Assembly: GCF_021991925.1 (NCBI RefSeq)
Contig: NZ_RXZI01000002.1
Coordinates: 186,001 to 250,000, forward strand
Source: Sutcliffiella horikoshii
Lineage (GTDB): Bacteria > Bacillota > Bacilli > Bacillales > Bacillaceae_I
Length of the DNA: 64,000 nt
Direction: 5' to 3'
Below, one piece after another: positions 37,522 to 46,929 of this stretch. Under the pieces are notes generated by a model. It was not told the DNA's origin, did no database searches, and saw only the letters and a list, made by a program, of their open reading frames with translations. Numbering within the stretch: the stretch's first letter is position 1; the number at the start of each line of letters is the position of its first letter. A program made the translations under genes and the position numbers.

Positions 37522-37709
37522 AAAGGCCCTTTTCTCAAAAATTTGTGCTATCTACTTGTAAAAAGTCGGCAATTGGACTTTTTACTGCTTTCGTACTTTA
37601 TAAGGTGCAAGTAGTTTCTTAAATACGGCAGAGAAAAGAGCACGACAGTAAGGAAACTAACGGTGAATATATCCATACGAAAAGCAGTAAAGTATACGAA
37701 AATAGCCTT
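37522..37709. mobile_element. GGCTCTTTTCTCA-family element (copy R3)
   Basis: 188 bp, ends AAAGGCCCTTTTCTCA and GAAAATAGCCTT, with the same AAAAAGTCGGCAATTGGACT hairpin and GGTGCAAGTAGTTTCTTAAA block as copy R1. It occupies nearly the whole clsB-uvsE gap. Confidence 0.75.
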
Positions 37710-37715
37710 CAAACC

Positions 37716-38921
37716 TCACATCAACGGAGAAAGAATCTTAGAGAGCTGTTCCCGACTTTTATCCATAAATGAACGTTTCTGGATAAACTCAAGCGTCAGC
37801 TTTTCCGAATTATGAATGTCCTTGTGAATCTCCTCCACCGTTCTGTGAACGAATTCCTTATCAAATATCAAACAGTTAATTTCATTATTCAAAAATAAAC
37901 TTCTCTTATCAAAGTTGGCCGTTCCGATATCACAGGTGTGATCATCGATGACCATGACTTTTGCATGATAAAAACCAAGATAAAACCGGTATACTTCCGC
38001 GCCGGCCCCAATGATGGTCTTAAAGTAAGGAAAGGCCGCATCCATGACAAGCGGATGATCCGCTTTTGCAGGAACAAGCACCGTGACCTTCACACCGCGA
38101 CCGAGCGCCGCCAAAAGCTCCTCCAACAGCGGGTCACTTGGAATGAAATAAGGGGTGCAAATGATGATCGATTTCTCCGCGCGCTGTAAAAGCGTCAGGA
38201 ACGTTTCACTCAAATGTCCTCCATTTGTCGGAACAAGCTTATGCGTAATCGGCCCCTTTTCCGCAACAGGAAAGTACGCCTCGCCCCACTCAAGGGAAGG
38301 GAAGTCCCCGGCCTGCTCCCAGTTTTGCATAAACTGTGACTGTAGGTCCTGCACACCTTCCCCTTCAAGCTTCAGGTGATAGTCCCGCCACACGCCGAAC
38401 TCCGGATCCTGTCCAAGATACTCTTTTCCGATATTAAAGCCTCCAAGATATCCAATCTTGCCGTCCACCACGGTTATCTTCCGGTGGTTTCGCTGGTTGA
38501 TGCTGAAAAAGAAAAACGGAAAAGCTGGCTTATGGTAGTATTCCACTTCAATGCCATGTGATTTCAACTCTTTCACTGTTTCTTTTTTCACATCAAACGA
38601 CCCAAAATAATCAAGAAGCAACCGCACTTCCACGCCTTGGTCCGCCTTCTCCTTTAAAATGGACAAAAACTCTTCACTCGCATGGTCATTACGTACCATG
38701 TAAAAAAGGGAATGAATGTGATGGCTGGCCTTACGCATATCATCATACAAATCCTTATACAAGAGGTTTCCATCCGAATAAAGAAGGATGTCACTCTGCC
38801 TTTTCGGGAACTTCAACCGCTTTACTTCTTTCAAGTGCTTCTTTCGTCCCAAATATAAATCCAATGCCAGCCAAGCAATAAATAATCCGATCACTAACAA
38901 AACGTACAACACTACATTCAT
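37716..38921 (-). CDS. clsB: Cardiolipin synthase family protein (YwjE-type)
   Basis: 401 residues of the phospholipase D superfamily. One N-terminal membrane helix (VVLYVLLVIGLFIAWLALDL) is followed by two HKD motifs: NHRKITVVDGKIGYLGG and YHAKVMVIDDHTCDIGTANF. B. subtilis YwjE/ClsB has 398 residues and the same neighbours. It joins two phosphatidylglycerols to form cardiolipin. GGGAGGG lies upstream of the ATG. Its stop abuts repeat R3. Divergent from fadF. Confidence 0.9.
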   Translation of the reverse strand: MNVVLYVLLVIGLFIAWLALDLYLGRKKHLKEVKRLKFPKRQSDILLYSDGNLLYKDLYDDMRKASHHIHSLFYMVRNDHASEEFLSILKEKADQGVEVRLLLDYFGSFDVKKETVKELKSHGIEVEYYHKPAFPFFFFSINQRNHRKITVVDGKIGYLGGFNIGKEYLGQDPEFGVWRDYHLKLEGEGVQDLQSQFMQNWEQAGDFPSLEWGEAYFPVAEKGPITHKLVPTNGGHLSETFLTLLQRAEKSIIICTPYFIPSDPLLEELLAALGRGVKVTVLVPAKADHPLVMDAAFPYFKTIIGAGAEVYRFYLGFYHAKVMVIDDHTCDIGTANFDKRSLFLNNEINCLIFDKEFVHRTVEEIHKDIHNSEKLTLEFIQKRSFMDKSREQLSKILSPLM

Positions 38922-39043
38922 AGCTTTTCCCTCCCGCGAACACGTCCATTTAGTTTTTACGAAATCGCGTCATCTTATCCTATAACTAATTACCCATACC
39001 CACATTCCTTTAAAATAAGCCTTAGAAATTCAACTAAATGTGT

Positions 39044-39071
39044 TGACTGAATGCTCATTCAGTTATAAGAT
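39044..39071 (+). promoter_or_regulatory. fadF promoter with an embedded FadR-type operator
   Basis: TTGACT at 39044-39049 and TAAGAT at 39066-39071 (16-bp spacer). The 18-bp near-perfect palindrome ACTGAATGCTCATTCAGT at 39046-39063 lies in the spacer and resembles the TGAATGA..TCATTCA operator of the TetR-family repressor FadR in B. subtilis. Confidence 0.75.
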
Positions 39072-39187
39072 AAAGGTAAATTACTAAAGTTCTGAAAATT
39101 ATATTCTTTCCAAACATTGAGGCTCTTTCGTAAACGAAAAACGCAAATGGCCGACAGTAAAAGGGGACACGAAAGGAGTGGGGAGAT

Positions 39188-41302
39188 GTGAGTAACGGTT
39201 TGTTAATCGCCAATTGGATTTTAACGATAATTGTAACCGCTTACGCAGTATCGCTATTTGTTTACTTGATCAGAACAAGGATTCAATTCATCAAGCTTGG
39301 TAAAAAAGTTGAATTCGACAACAAAGTGAAAGAACGACTAGACAAAGTCTGGGTCAATGTTTTTGGTCAGAAAAAATTATTGAAGGATAAGAAAAGTGGA
39401 ATCATCCACGTCATGTTCTTCTACGGATTCATCATGGTGCAACTGGGGGCCATTGACCTGATCATCAAAGGACTTGCTCCAAACGCGCATTTGCCGCTTG
39501 GACCATTGTATCCGGCCTTTACTTTTTTTCAAGAGCTTGTAACGCTGATGATTCTAGTAGCGGTGGTATGGGCCTTCCATCGTCGTTATGTTGAAAAATT
39601 AGTTCGCTTGAAAAGGGGCTTCAAGTCCGGTCTTGTCCTATTGTTTATCGGCGGACTAATGCTCTCCGTATTATTTTCAAACGGAATGGGACTCATCTGG
39701 CATGACCATGGCTTGACATGGAGCGAGCCTGTGGCATCTTTATTCGCCCTCATGTTTAGCTGGATCAATGAAACGGCAGCCATCGCATTATTCTATGTCG
39801 GCTGGTGGATTCACCTGTTGTTCTTATTGACGTTCTTGGTCTACGTGCCGCAATCCAAGCATGCGCATTTGATTGCAGGACCTGCGAATGTATTTTTCCA
39901 CCGTACAACCAACGCTGGGAAACTGGAAAAGATCGACTTTGAAGACGAAACACAAGAAACATTTGGTGTCGGGAAAGTAGAAGACTTTACCCAATACCAA
40001 TTGATCGATATGTACGCATGTGTCGAGTGTGGCCGCTGTACCAACATGTGTCCGGCTACAGGCACAGGAAAAATGCTTTCACCGATGGATTTGATCATTA
40101 AAATTCGTGATCACCTGACTGACAAGGGAGCAGCCATCACGTCCAAATCCCCTTGGGTACCGACTTATGCGTTCAATAACACACAAGGAAATCAGCTTGC
40201 CATGGCGGCTGCAGGAAAAGGTGCACAAGAAAGCGCAGCAACCATCGAATATAGCCCGAGTCTGATCGGCGATGTCATCACAGAAGAAGAGATCTGGGCA
40301 TGTACGACCTGTCGTAACTGTGAGGACCAATGTCCGGTAATGAACGAGCATGTTGATAAAATCATCGACCTTCGCCGTTACCTGGTTCTTACAGAAGGAA
40401 AAATGGATGCCGATGCACAGCGCGCGATGACCAACATCGAACGCCAAGGAAATCCTTGGGGTCTGAATCGCAAAGAGCGCGAAAACTGGCGCGAAGCAGC
40501 ACCGGAAGTAAGCATTCCAACCGTAAAAGAAATGAAAAAAGCAGGCGAAGAGTTCGAGTACCTGTTCTGGGTAGGGTCCATGGGATCCTTCGACAATCGT
40601 TCCCAGAAGATCGCCATCTCTTTCGCAAAATTGCTGAACGAAGCCGGCGTGAAATTCGCGATTCTCGGAAACAAGGAGAAAAACTCCGGTGACACGCCGC
40701 GCCGCCTAGGAAACGAATTTCTTTTCCAAGAGCTTGCAACAAGCAACATCGCAGAATTCGAGAAAAACGAAGTCAAAAAAATCGTCACAATCGACCCGCA
40801 TGCCTATAACATTTTCAAAAACGAGTACCCTGATTTCGGCCTCGAAGCTGAAGTTTACCATCATACAGAAGTCTTAGCCGAACTTGTAAAAGAAGGCAAA
40901 CTGACTCCGGTATACGAGGTAAAAGAAACCATCACCTATCACGATTCTTGCTACCTCGGCAGATACAACGAAGTCTACGAGCCGCCTCGTGACATCCTAA
41001 AAGCCATCCCAGGCGTCAACGTGGTCGAAATGAACCGCAGCCGCGAAACGGGGATGTGCTGTGGAGCCGGTGGAGGTCTCATGTGGATGGAAGAAGACAC
41101 AGGCACACGCGTCAACGTCGCCCGTACCGAACAAGCACTCGAAGTCGCACCAAGCGTCATCAGCTCCGGCTGCCCATACTGCCTGACGATGCTATCTGAC
41201 GGCACGAAAGCCAAGGAAGTGGAAGAAAATGTCGGAACCTACGATGTAGCAGAACTCTTAGAGCGTTCTGTCATAGGTGAAAAAAGAGAATTAGTATCTT
41301 AA
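39188..41302 (+). CDS. fadF: Iron-sulfur oxidoreductase FadF
   Basis: 704 residues. About six membrane helices fill the first ~240 residues, then come two [4Fe-4S] motifs (CVECGRCTNMCPATG and CTTCRNCEDQCPVMNEHVDK) and two CCG-type domains (DSCYLGRYNE and CCGAGGGLMWMEE, SSGCPYCLTM). This is the YwjF/FadF layout, related to heterodisulfide reductase and thought to pass electrons from ETF to quinone during beta-oxidation. The start is GTG 39188 with AAAGGAG upstream. The promoter carries a FadR-like operator. First gene of the acyl-CoA block. Confidence 0.92.
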   Translation: MSNGLLIANWILTIIVTAYAVSLFVYLIRTRIQFIKLGKKVEFDNKVKERLDKVWVNVFGQKKLLKDKKSGIIHVMFFYGFIMVQLGAIDLIIKGLAPNAHLPLGPLYPAFTFFQELVTLMILVAVVWAFHRRYVEKLVRLKRGFKSGLVLLFIGGLMLSVLFSNGMGLIWHDHGLTWSEPVASLFALMFSWINETAAIALFYVGWWIHLLFLLTFLVYVPQSKHAHLIAGPANVFFHRTTNAGKLEKIDFEDETQETFGVGKVEDFTQYQLIDMYACVECGRCTNMCPATGTGKMLSPMDLIIKIRDHLTDKGAAITSKSPWVPTYAFNNTQGNQLAMAAAGKGAQESAATIEYSPSLIGDVITEEEIWACTTCRNCEDQCPVMNEHVDKIIDLRRYLVLTEGKMDADAQRAMTNIERQGNPWGLNRKERENWREAAPEVSIPTVKEMKKAGEEFEYLFWVGSMGSFDNRSQKIAISFAKLLNEAGVKFAILGNKEKNSGDTPRRLGNEFLFQELATSNIAEFEKNEVKKIVTIDPHAYNIFKNEYPDFGLEAEVYHHTEVLAELVKEGKLTPVYEVKETITYHDSCYLGRYNEVYEPPRDILKAIPGVNVVEMNRSRETGMCCGAGGGLMWMEEDTGTRVNVARTEQALEVAPSVISSGCPYCLTMLSDGTKAKEVEENVGTYDVAELLERSVIGEKRELVS

Positions 41303-41367
41303 TAGAAAAATAGATTCAAGTCTCAAGGTGTACGTAGTTTACTGCGTACACCATATGCTTTTCACCA

Positions 41368-41389
41368 AAACTGAGCGGTCGTTCAGTTT
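41368..41389. promoter_or_regulatory. TetR-type operator between fadF and mmgA
   Basis: Near-perfect palindrome AACTGAGCG-GT-CGTTCAGTT (one mismatched pair). A candidate site for FadR or for the TetR regulator encoded at 46930. Confidence 0.5.
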
Positions 41390-41404
41390 TATAAAAATAA
41401 ATAT

Positions 41405-41418
41405 TGTAAGCGGTAACA
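41405..41418 (+). promoter_or_regulatory. cre site upstream of mmgA
   Basis: TGTAAGCGGTAACA matches the CcpA consensus fully, 16 bp past the TetR-type operator. The B. subtilis mmg operon is also under catabolite repression. Confidence 0.65.
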
Positions 41419-41440
41419 AATAGTGTTGAAATAAATTTCC

Positions 41441-41796
41441 TCAGTTGCTTGGAGTGCAAGGTGTGAGACTCCAGCGGGGGGAAGGAACAGGGAAGACCCC
41501 TTAAGCGTTGGAGGCCACTGAAAAACCCAAAAACTTATCATTATTACAATTTCTAGCTGTTGATTGGAGCAATAGGCGAAGACTCCTGCGGGGGAGTAGC
41601 GACATTCTTGAGACCCCGCAGGGCGTAGCCCGAGGAGGCTCAAGGTCGCCCCGCGGAAAGCGAAGCCGTTTGCGGAAATCAACAGAGGTATGAAACAGAT
41701 TACTAAAATAATGTACTTTTTCAGTGGCCTTGAAGCGTTGTGAGGAGGCTCAAGCACCGTCCCACGGAAAGCGAACATCTGGAACGCAAATCAACT
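41441..41796. repeat. Snap-back repeat split by a second element (copy F, outer)
   Basis: The left part (TCAGTTGCTTGGAGTGCAAG to GGAAGACCCC) and right part (GAGGAGGCTCAAGCACCGTC to GGAACGCAAATCAACT) together make one 130-bp-type copy. A 222-bp element at 41511-41732 separates them. It takes up most of the 540-bp fadF-mmgA gap. Confidence 0.8.
41511..41732. mobile_element. MITE-like element inserted in copy F
   Basis: 222 bp with terminal inverted repeats GAGGCCACTGAAAAA and TTTTTCAGTGGCCTTG, flanked by direct repeats AAGCGTTG (41503-41510 and 41733-41740), an apparent 8-bp target duplication. Its interior holds a CTGTTGATTGGAGC..GGAAATCAACAG core. Confidence 0.85.
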
Positions 41797-41842
41797 TGAA
41801 GTCAAAGCGATATTTTTCTAAATAAAAAGGAGGAAATCAACC

Positions 41843-43021
41843 ATGGGAAAAACAGTAATCGTTAGCGCAGTCCGCACACCAATCGGCCGTTTCGCAGGAG
41901 GACTAAGCACATTATCCGCCTCAGACTTAGGAGCAACGGCCATCAAGGAAGCCTTATCAAGAGCAAGCGTATCAGGCGACCAAGTCGGCGAAGTCATCAT
42001 GGGAACCGTCCTTCAAGGCGGCCAAGGCCAGCTTCCATCCCGCCAAGCCTCCCAAAAAGCAGGGCTGCCATGGGAAGTACGCACAGAAACCATCAACAAA
42101 GTTTGCGCATCCGGCATGCGCAGCGTCACACTCGGCGATATCCTCATCCGTTCAGGTGAAGAGGAAGTCATCGTAGCTGGCGGAATGGAATCCATGAGCA
42201 ACGCGCCATACATGCTGCCAAAAGCTAGATGGGGCCTTCGTATGGGCGACAGCACCGTGCAGGACTTGATGGTCCATGACGGCCTGACTTGTACGTTTAC
42301 AGGCGTGCACATGGGTACGTACGGAAACAGTGTGGCAAAGGAAATGGAAATCACCCGTGAAGACCAGGATGCATGGGCATACAGAAGTCATCAACGTGCC
42401 ATTGAAGCAGCAGAAAATGGCACATATGATGCAGAAATCGTCCCGGTTTCCGTACCACAACGAAAAGGCGACCCGATTGTCGTGAATAAGGATGAGTCTC
42501 CTAGAAAAGACACCTCCATCGAAAAATTGGCATCCTTAAGACCGGCATTCGACCATGACGGGACTATCACGGCCGGAAATGCACCAGGCGTGAATGACGG
42601 CGCTAGTGCACTTGTGCTGATGAGCGAAGATCGTGCGGCAAAAGAAGGGAAAGAAGTGATGGCGACCATCCTTGGCCACGCTTCGATCGCAGTGGAAGCA
42701 AAGGATTTCCCGAAGACTCCGGGACTTGTCATCACGGAACTTTTAAAGAAAACAGGAAAAAAGCTTGAAGACATTGATCTTTTTGAAATAAATGAAGCAT
42801 TTGCGGCGGTAGCGTTGGCATCGGCTAATCTTGCTGGGCTTGATCTGGAGAAAGTGAATGTAAACGGCGGTGCGGTAGCACTTGGACATCCGATCGGAGC
42901 AAGTGGAGCACGTATCATCGTTTCGCTGATTCATGAGCTGAAGCGTCGCGGCGGCGGCCTTGGGATTGCCTCCATCTGCTCAGGTGGCGGACAGGGCGAT
43001 GCAATTTTGATTCAAGTATAA
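41843..43021 (+). CDS. mmgA: Acetyl-CoA acetyltransferase (thiolase) MmgA
   Basis: 392 residues with all thiolase motifs: Cys88 nucleophile in NKVCASGMRSV, GGMESMSNAPYM, NEAFAAVALA, GHPIGASGARI and CSGGGQGDA with the second Cys. It condenses or cleaves acetoacetyl-CoA. AAAAGGAGGAAATC precedes ATG 41843. mmgB follows after 28 bp, so the two form one operon. Closest named counterpart is B. subtilis MmgA of the mother-cell methylcitrate/acyl-CoA operon. Confidence 0.93.
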   Translation: MGKTVIVSAVRTPIGRFAGGLSTLSASDLGATAIKEALSRASVSGDQVGEVIMGTVLQGGQGQLPSRQASQKAGLPWEVRTETINKVCASGMRSVTLGDILIRSGEEEVIVAGGMESMSNAPYMLPKARWGLRMGDSTVQDLMVHDGLTCTFTGVHMGTYGNSVAKEMEITREDQDAWAYRSHQRAIEAAENGTYDAEIVPVSVPQRKGDPIVVNKDESPRKDTSIEKLASLRPAFDHDGTITAGNAPGVNDGASALVLMSEDRAAKEGKEVMATILGHASIAVEAKDFPKTPGLVITELLKKTGKKLEDIDLFEINEAFAAVALASANLAGLDLEKVNVNGGAVALGHPIGASGARIIVSLIHELKRRGGGLGIASICSGGGQGDAILIQV

Positions 43022-43049
43022 GAGATAACTTTTTAGGAGGAATCAGAAC

Positions 43050-43904
43050 ATGACAATTCAAAAAGTAATGGTGATCGGCGCAGGACAAATGGGCTCAGGC
43101 ATCGCGCAGGTTTGTGCGATGGCCGGCTATGACGTATATATGAACGATTTGAAGCAGGAATTCTTGGAGCGGGGGCTTGCGGGCATCACGAAAAATTTAA
43201 GCAGATCCGTGGACAAAGGTCGTATGACAGAGGACGAAAAGACAGCAGTTTTGGAGCGCCTGCAAACGACGACCACCCTTGAAGATGCGAAGCATGTCGA
43301 CATCGTCATTGAAGCAGCAGTTGAAAACATGGATATCAAAAAGAAAATTTTCGCCGAGCTTGACCAGCATGCTCCGGCTCACACCATTTTAGCGACAAAT
43401 ACATCTTCGCTTCCTATCACAGAGATTGCGGCAGCAACGGGCAGACCTGAAAAGGTAATCGGGATGCACTTCATGAACCCTGTTCCTGTCATGAAGCTTG
43501 TCGAAATTATTCGTGGCTTGCAAACGGCAGACGAAGTATATGGTGCGATCGAGGATATGACGAAAAAACTTTCCAAAGTGCCGGTGGAAGTGAACGACTT
43601 CCCAGGATTCGTCTCCAACCGTGTGTTGATGCCGATGATCAATGAAGCAATTTTCACCGTTTACGAAGGTGTGGCAACGCCAGAAGCAATCGATGAGGTC
43701 ATGAAGCTTGGCATGAACCATCCGATGGGGCCGCTCACTCTTGCCGATTTTATCGGACTCGACACTTGCCTTTACATCATGGAAACATTGCATGAAGGCT
43801 TTGGCGATGACAAATATCGTCCATGTCCGTTGCTAAGGAAATATGTGAAAGCAGGCTGGCTGGGACGCAAGACGGGCCGCGGTTTTTATACGTACGAGGC
43901 GTAA
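43050..43904 (+). CDS. mmgB: 3-hydroxybutyryl-CoA dehydrogenase MmgB
   Basis: 284 residues. The N-terminal NAD-binding [20 protein letters not shown], catalytic-region [37 protein letters not shown] and the C-terminal [15 protein letters not shown] are all standard for the family. It interconverts acetoacetyl-CoA and 3-hydroxybutyryl-CoA. TAGGAGG ribosome binding site. Immediately after mmgA. A MITE-like element separates it from mmgC. Confidence 0.94.
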   Translation: MTIQKVMVIGAGQMGSGIAQVCAMAGYDVYMNDLKQEFLERGLAGITKNLSRSVDKGRMTEDEKTAVLERLQTTTTLEDAKHVDIVIEAAVENMDIKKKIFAELDQHAPAHTILATNTSSLPITEIAAATGRPEKVIGMHFMNPVPVMKLVEIIRGLQTADEVYGAIEDMTKKLSKVPVEVNDFPGFVSNRVLMPMINEAIFTVYEGVATPEAIDEVMKLGMNHPMGPLTLADFIGLDTCLYIMETLHEGFGDDKYRPCPLLRKYVKAGWLGRKTGRGFYTYEA

Positions 43905-43921
43905 GGGTGTATTAATGGCAA

Positions 43922-44137
43922 GAGGTCACTGTAAACGGAAAACTTTATAGCGATTGATAATTTCTAGTGTGGATTGGAGCAAATGCGAAGACTCCTGCGG
44001 GGGAGTAGCGACAATGTTGAGACCCCGCAGTGAAACGAGGAGGCTCAAGGTCGCCCTCTGGATAAGCGAAGCTATTTGCGGAAATCAACAGCGGTATTTA
44101 ATAGCACACTAAAATTATCCAATTTGTTAGTGGCCTC
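43922..44137. mobile_element. MITE-like element between mmgB and mmgC (copy G)
   Basis: 216 bp, ends GAGGTCACTGTAAA and TTTGTTAGTGGCCTC (inverted repeats with mismatches), core GTGGATTGGAGC to GCGGAAATCAACAG. Close to the element at 41511, including CGGGGGAGTAGCGACA. No clear target duplication. Confidence 0.75.
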
Positions 44138-44186
44138 AAAGATAGATTAGGATTTTTTGTAGACAGCAGGAGAGGGGACGAATGGC

Positions 44187-45323
44187 ATGAATTTACGTTT
44201 TACAGAAGAGCAGGAAATGGTCCGGAAAATGGTACGCGATTTCGCGGAAACCGAAATCGCACCTTTCGTGGAAAAAATGGAACAGGGAGAATTCCCTCGT
44301 GAAATATTGAAGAAAATGGCGGACCTTGGCTTGATGGGAATGACAATCCCGGAAGAGTATGGCGGAGCCGGAATGGACTTTCCTTCCTACATCATCGCGA
44401 TCAATGAGCTGTCCCGCGTAAGTGCGACAGTAGGGGTGATACTGTCCGTACACACCTCGGTCGGGACGAATCCAATTCTTTATTTTGGAACAGAAGAACA
44501 GAAACAGAAATACGTCACAAAGCTTGCTTCCGGTGAGTACCTTGGTGCGTTCTGTTTGACGGAGCCAAGTGCGGGATCTGATGCAGGAAGCTTGAAAACA
44601 CGTGCAGTGAAACAAGGTGACCACTATGTGCTGAACGGCGCGAAAGTGTTCATCACAAATGGCGGGGAAGCGGACACGTACATCGTTTTCGCATCTACCA
44701 ATCCCGAGCTTGGAACAAAGGGAGTTTCCGCATTCATCGTGGAAAAGGACACTCCTGGATTTGTCATCGGAAAAGATGAGCACAAGATGGGCTTGCACGG
44801 CTCGAAAACGGTCCAGCTGACGTTTGAAGACGCGAAGGTTCCTGCGGCGAACCTGCTTGGTGCGGAAGGGGAAGGCTTCAAAATAGCGATGGCTAACCTT
44901 GACGTCGGCCGGATCGGCATCGCGGCACAGTCCCTTGGGATCGCCGAAGCGGCAGTACAGGCGGCAACGGCCTATGCAAAAGAGCGCGTCCAGTTCGGCA
45001 AGCCGATCGCAGCACAGCAGGGTGTTTCTTTTAAACTGGCAGACATGGCGACGGCGGTGGAAAGTGCGAGACTATTGACATACCGCGCTGCCAACCTACG
45101 TGCTTTGGGCAAGCCTTGCGGTAAGGAAGCCTCCATGGCAAAACTTTTCGCATCACAGACGGCGATGAATGTGGCGATCGAGGCGGTCCAGGTGTTCGGC
45201 GGCTACGGCTATACGAAAGATTATCCGGTCGAGCGCTATTTCCGTGACGCGAAGGTTTGTGAGATTTATGAGGGAACGAGCGAGATTCAGAGAATGGTGA
45301 TCGGGAAGCATTTGATGAACTAA
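44187..45323 (+). CDS. mmgC: Acyl-CoA dehydrogenase MmgC-like
   Basis: 378 residues. Flavin and substrate signatures include [52 protein letters not shown] and the catalytic Glu in [14 protein letters not shown]. Sequence detail ([20 protein letters not shown]) is closer to B. subtilis MmgC than to AcdA. It oxidises short-chain acyl-CoA, passing electrons to ETF. GGAGAGGGG sits upstream. A 41-bp stretch is identical to acdA (see findings). Confidence 0.9.
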   Translation: MNLRFTEEQEMVRKMVRDFAETEIAPFVEKMEQGEFPREILKKMADLGLMGMTIPEEYGGAGMDFPSYIIAINELSRVSATVGVILSVHTSVGTNPILYFGTEEQKQKYVTKLASGEYLGAFCLTEPSAGSDAGSLKTRAVKQGDHYVLNGAKVFITNGGEADTYIVFASTNPELGTKGVSAFIVEKDTPGFVIGKDEHKMGLHGSKTVQLTFEDAKVPAANLLGAEGEGFKIAMANLDVGRIGIAAQSLGIAEAAVQAATAYAKERVQFGKPIAAQQGVSFKLADMATAVESARLLTYRAANLRALGKPCGKEASMAKLFASQTAMNVAIEAVQVFGGYGYTKDYPVERYFRDAKVCEIYEGTSEIQRMVIGKHLMN

Positions 45324-45408
45324 TGGGGGACGGCCGTTGAAAGGTGGGGCGGCTTTTGCGAGTGTTAGTGAGTGAATTTTGCATTTTCTCAAGCCGTTCG
45401 AGGCCAAA

Positions 45409-45630
45409 TGTCCGAAGATTTCCGGAAGTTGTCCAAAGTTTTTGAGAAGTTGACCGAAGATTTGGCAAAGTTGGCCGAAGTTTCAACGAAAGTGTCCGAA
45501 CCAATTTTTCAAATGGCCGAACCACCCATCAAAGTTGTCCGAACACGCTCAAAGGGTGTCCAAACCACTGGTAAAAAACCATAAAAAGTGTCCAAAAGAC
45601 CTTTTTAAATGTCCGAACGTTTTTTAAGTG
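45409..45630. repeat. TGTCCGAA array with 21/32-bp phasing (second locus)
   Basis: Units start at 45409, 45430, 45451, 45472, 45493, 45514 (21-bp steps), 45536 (22), 45557 (21), 45589 (32) and 45610 (21). Variants: TGTCCAAA, TGACCGAA, TGGCCGAA. It occupies the mmgC-acdA gap of 450 bp; the following ~140 bp contain an A-rich stretch and nothing else I can name. Confidence 0.9.
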
Positions 45631-45773
45631 CACGTAAACTAGCAAAAAAACCATAAAAAGTTGTAAAAACGACCACTAACGCCTCGTCCGGCTCCGCCCC
45701 GCTATTAGCGAAGCCCAGCCTATGGCGAGTGTGTGCGACGTCCAAAAAACTATATCATCGGGGGATGAAAAAT

Positions 45774-46913
45774 ATGAACTTTCAACTATCTGAAGAGCAT
45801 GAAATGATTCGCAAAATGGTACGCGATTTTGCCAAGAACGAAGTGGAGCCGACAGCAGCGGAGCGTGACGAAGAAGAGCGCTTTGACATGGAAATTTTCA
45901 AAAAGATGGCAGACCTAGGACTTACGGGAATTCCGTTTCCGGAAGAGTACGGTGGGATCGGCAGTGACTACCTGGCGTATTGCATCGCGGTAGAGGAATT
46001 ATCCCGAGTATGTGCGTCCACTGGTGTCACCCTTTCCGCGCACACATCACTTGCGAGCTGGCCGATCTACAAATATGGAACAGAAGAGCAGAAGCAGAAA
46101 TACTTGGTGCCACTTGCGCAAGGAACGAGTATCGGCGGCTACGGCCTGACAGAACCGGGTTCCGGATCTGATGCAGGTGGAATGCGTACGACGGCAAAAC
46201 TAGATGGTGACCATTATGTCCTGAACGGTTCGAAAATTTTCATCACAAATGGCGGAATTGCCGATATCTATGTGGTGTTTGCGGTGACAGATCCGTCCAG
46301 CAAGCATAAAGGAACGAGCGCGTTTATCGTGGAAGCGGACTTCCCTGGCTTCAGCGTTGGGAAAAAAGAACAAAAACTAGGCATTCGTTCCTCACCGACG
46401 ACGGAAATCATTTTCGAAGACTGCCGCGTGCCAAAAGAAAACATGCTTGGAGCGGAAGGTGAAGGCTTCAAAGTGGCGATGACGACGCTTGATGGCGGTC
46501 GTAACGGGATTGCTGCACAGGCAGTGGGGATTGCACAAGGTGCACTTGATGCGGCTGTAGCTTATGCAAAAGAGCGCGTTCAGTTCGGGAAGCCAATCGC
46601 GGCACAGCAGGGTGTTTCTTTTAAACTGGCAGACATGGCGACTACGGTGGAAGCTTCAAGACTGCTTACCTACCAGGCTGCTTGGAGAGAATCCGAGGGC
46701 TTGAGCTATGGCTTGGAGTCTGCGATGTCCAAATTGTTTGCTGGTGACACAGCGATGAAGGTGACGACAGAAGCGGTTCAGGTATTTGGCGGCTATGGCT
46801 ACACGAAGGACTACCCGGTAGAGCGCTATATGAGGGATGCGAAAATTACGCAAATCTATGAAGGAACACAAGAAATTCAACGTCTCGTAATCTCCAGAAT
46901 GCTTACTAAGTAA
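45774..46913 (+). CDS. acdA: Acyl-CoA dehydrogenase AcdA
   Basis: 379 residues, the same as B. subtilis AcdA (FadE), which it closely resembles ([40 protein letters not shown]). Motifs: [34 protein letters not shown] and the catalytic Glu in [13 protein letters not shown]. First oxidation step of beta-oxidation. CGGGGGATG eight bases upstream supports ATG 45774. The regulator gene starts 16 bp after the stop. Confidence 0.93.
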   Translation: MNFQLSEEHEMIRKMVRDFAKNEVEPTAAERDEEERFDMEIFKKMADLGLTGIPFPEEYGGIGSDYLAYCIAVEELSRVCASTGVTLSAHTSLASWPIYKYGTEEQKQKYLVPLAQGTSIGGYGLTEPGSGSDAGGMRTTAKLDGDHYVLNGSKIFITNGGIADIYVVFAVTDPSSKHKGTSAFIVEADFPGFSVGKKEQKLGIRSSPTTEIIFEDCRVPKENMLGAEGEGFKVAMTTLDGGRNGIAAQAVGIAQGALDAAVAYAKERVQFGKPIAAQQGVSFKLADMATTVEASRLLTYQAAWRESEGLSYGLESAMSKLFAGDTAMKVTTEAVQVFGGYGYTKDYPVERYMRDAKITQIYEGTQEIQRLVISRMLTK

Positions 46914-46929
46914 GTAGGTGACGGACAGG

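Noticed and set aside
43929-43942. cre-like TGTAAACGGAAAAC inside the mmgB-mmgC element
   Set aside because: Lacks the conserved CA end and belongs to the mobile element's end sequence.
45372-45584. Plus-strand frame with heptads (MSEDFRKLSKVFEK) that looks like a coiled coil
   Set aside because: Same artefact of the 21-bp array; no ribosome binding site and frame lost at the 22- and 32-bp steps.
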